Positions 44,692 through 44,736 of a DNA stretch of 44,736 nt are shown piece after piece. Made by a program: the position numbers and the translations under genes. Origin of the DNA: an uncultured Acidobacteriota bacterium (GTDB taxonomy: Bacteria; Acidobacteriota; CAIWXX01); assembly GCA_903916735.1 (NCBI GenBank), contig CAIWXX010000025.1, positions 1-44,736 on the forward strand. Direction: 5' to 3'. Each line of letters starts with the position of its first letter. The first letter of the stretch is position 1. The notes under the pieces were generated by a model. That model saw only the letters and a program-made list of their open reading frames with translations, did no database searches and was not told the DNA's origin.

Positions 44692-44736
44692 TCATCCTTG
44701 TTCTGAGGTGACTTGAGGCTGGGAGTCTTCTTCGAG
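44692..44736 (-). CDS. Possible C-terminus of an upstream gene (partial)
   Basis: From the right edge one minus-strand frame reads LEEDSQPQVTSEQG and stops with TGA at 44694-44692. The acidic, polar ending is a plausible protein tail, but 14 residues are too few to identify a family, and other frames are not excluded. The 182 bp between this stop and nrdR are non-coding. Confidence 0.25.
   Translation of the reverse strand, partial: LEEDSQPQVTSEQG

Overview
This is a housekeeping-rich bacterial chromosome segment of moderate GC content. It has no transposase, integrase, phage gene, CRISPR array or complete tRNA/rRNA gene that I can recognise. The gene set and style (ffh-rpsP-khpA-rimM-trmD-rplS-rnhB, ftsY next to rib genes, a very large TPR protein, paired M16 peptidases, PrsW, many small dyad repeats between genes) suggest a free-living Gram-negative-type bacterium. 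It most resembles Acidobacteriota or a neighbouring deep phylum. The phylum is an inference from gene content, not from a marker tree.

Layout. Positions 1-8166, minus strand: one translation/secretion operon, read from a well-formed promoter at 8138-8166, encodes Ffh, S16, KhpA, RimM, TrmD, L19, RNase HII, an 1134-residue TPR protein and a small membrane protein cut by the left edge. Positions 8167-8888 are non-coding with a degenerate inverted repeat. Positions 8889-14159, minus: ftsY-ribD-ribE-ribBA-HEAT-cNMP, tightly packed; ribH is absent. Positions 14160-18498: a small secreted protein (+), a remnant of an aldo/keto reductase, PrsW and a secreted M28 peptidase (-), a non-coding stretch with a tRNA-3'-end-like sequence, and a Mut7-C RNase-domain protein. 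Positions 18758-26894, minus: the rimP-nusA-infB-ylxP-rbfA-nrnA-truB operon, followed by a drug/metabolite-type transporter, with a promoter at 26866-26894. Positions 27297-31712: SixA (+), a DDAH-type hydrolase (-), and an inactive/active M16 peptidase pair (-). Positions 32057-32695: a basic 131-residue protein and a possible 48-residue protein, divergently placed around a compact inverted-repeat block. Positions 33111-38361, plus: an SGNH hydrolase and two GT-C-like membrane proteins. Positions 38345-44736, minus: pepA, thiL, lon, hsp20, nrdR and possibly the end of another gene.

The main functional themes are membrane-protein targeting (Ffh and FtsY, the two partners of the signal recognition system, in separate operons), ribosome maturation (RimM, RimP, RbfA, TrmD, TruB, KhpA), riboflavin synthesis, proteostasis (Hsp20 plus Lon in one unit; PepA) and the cell surface (SGNH hydrolase and GT-C-type proteins).

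I see no clear novel defence or mobile system. The best candidates for something undescribed are the divergent 131-aa/48-aa pair with its operator-like dyads, the HEAT plus cyclic-nucleotide-binding pair appended to the riboflavin genes, the plus-strand surface-modification trio, and the spread of dyad repeats, one of which has been captured inside the rimM coding sequence.
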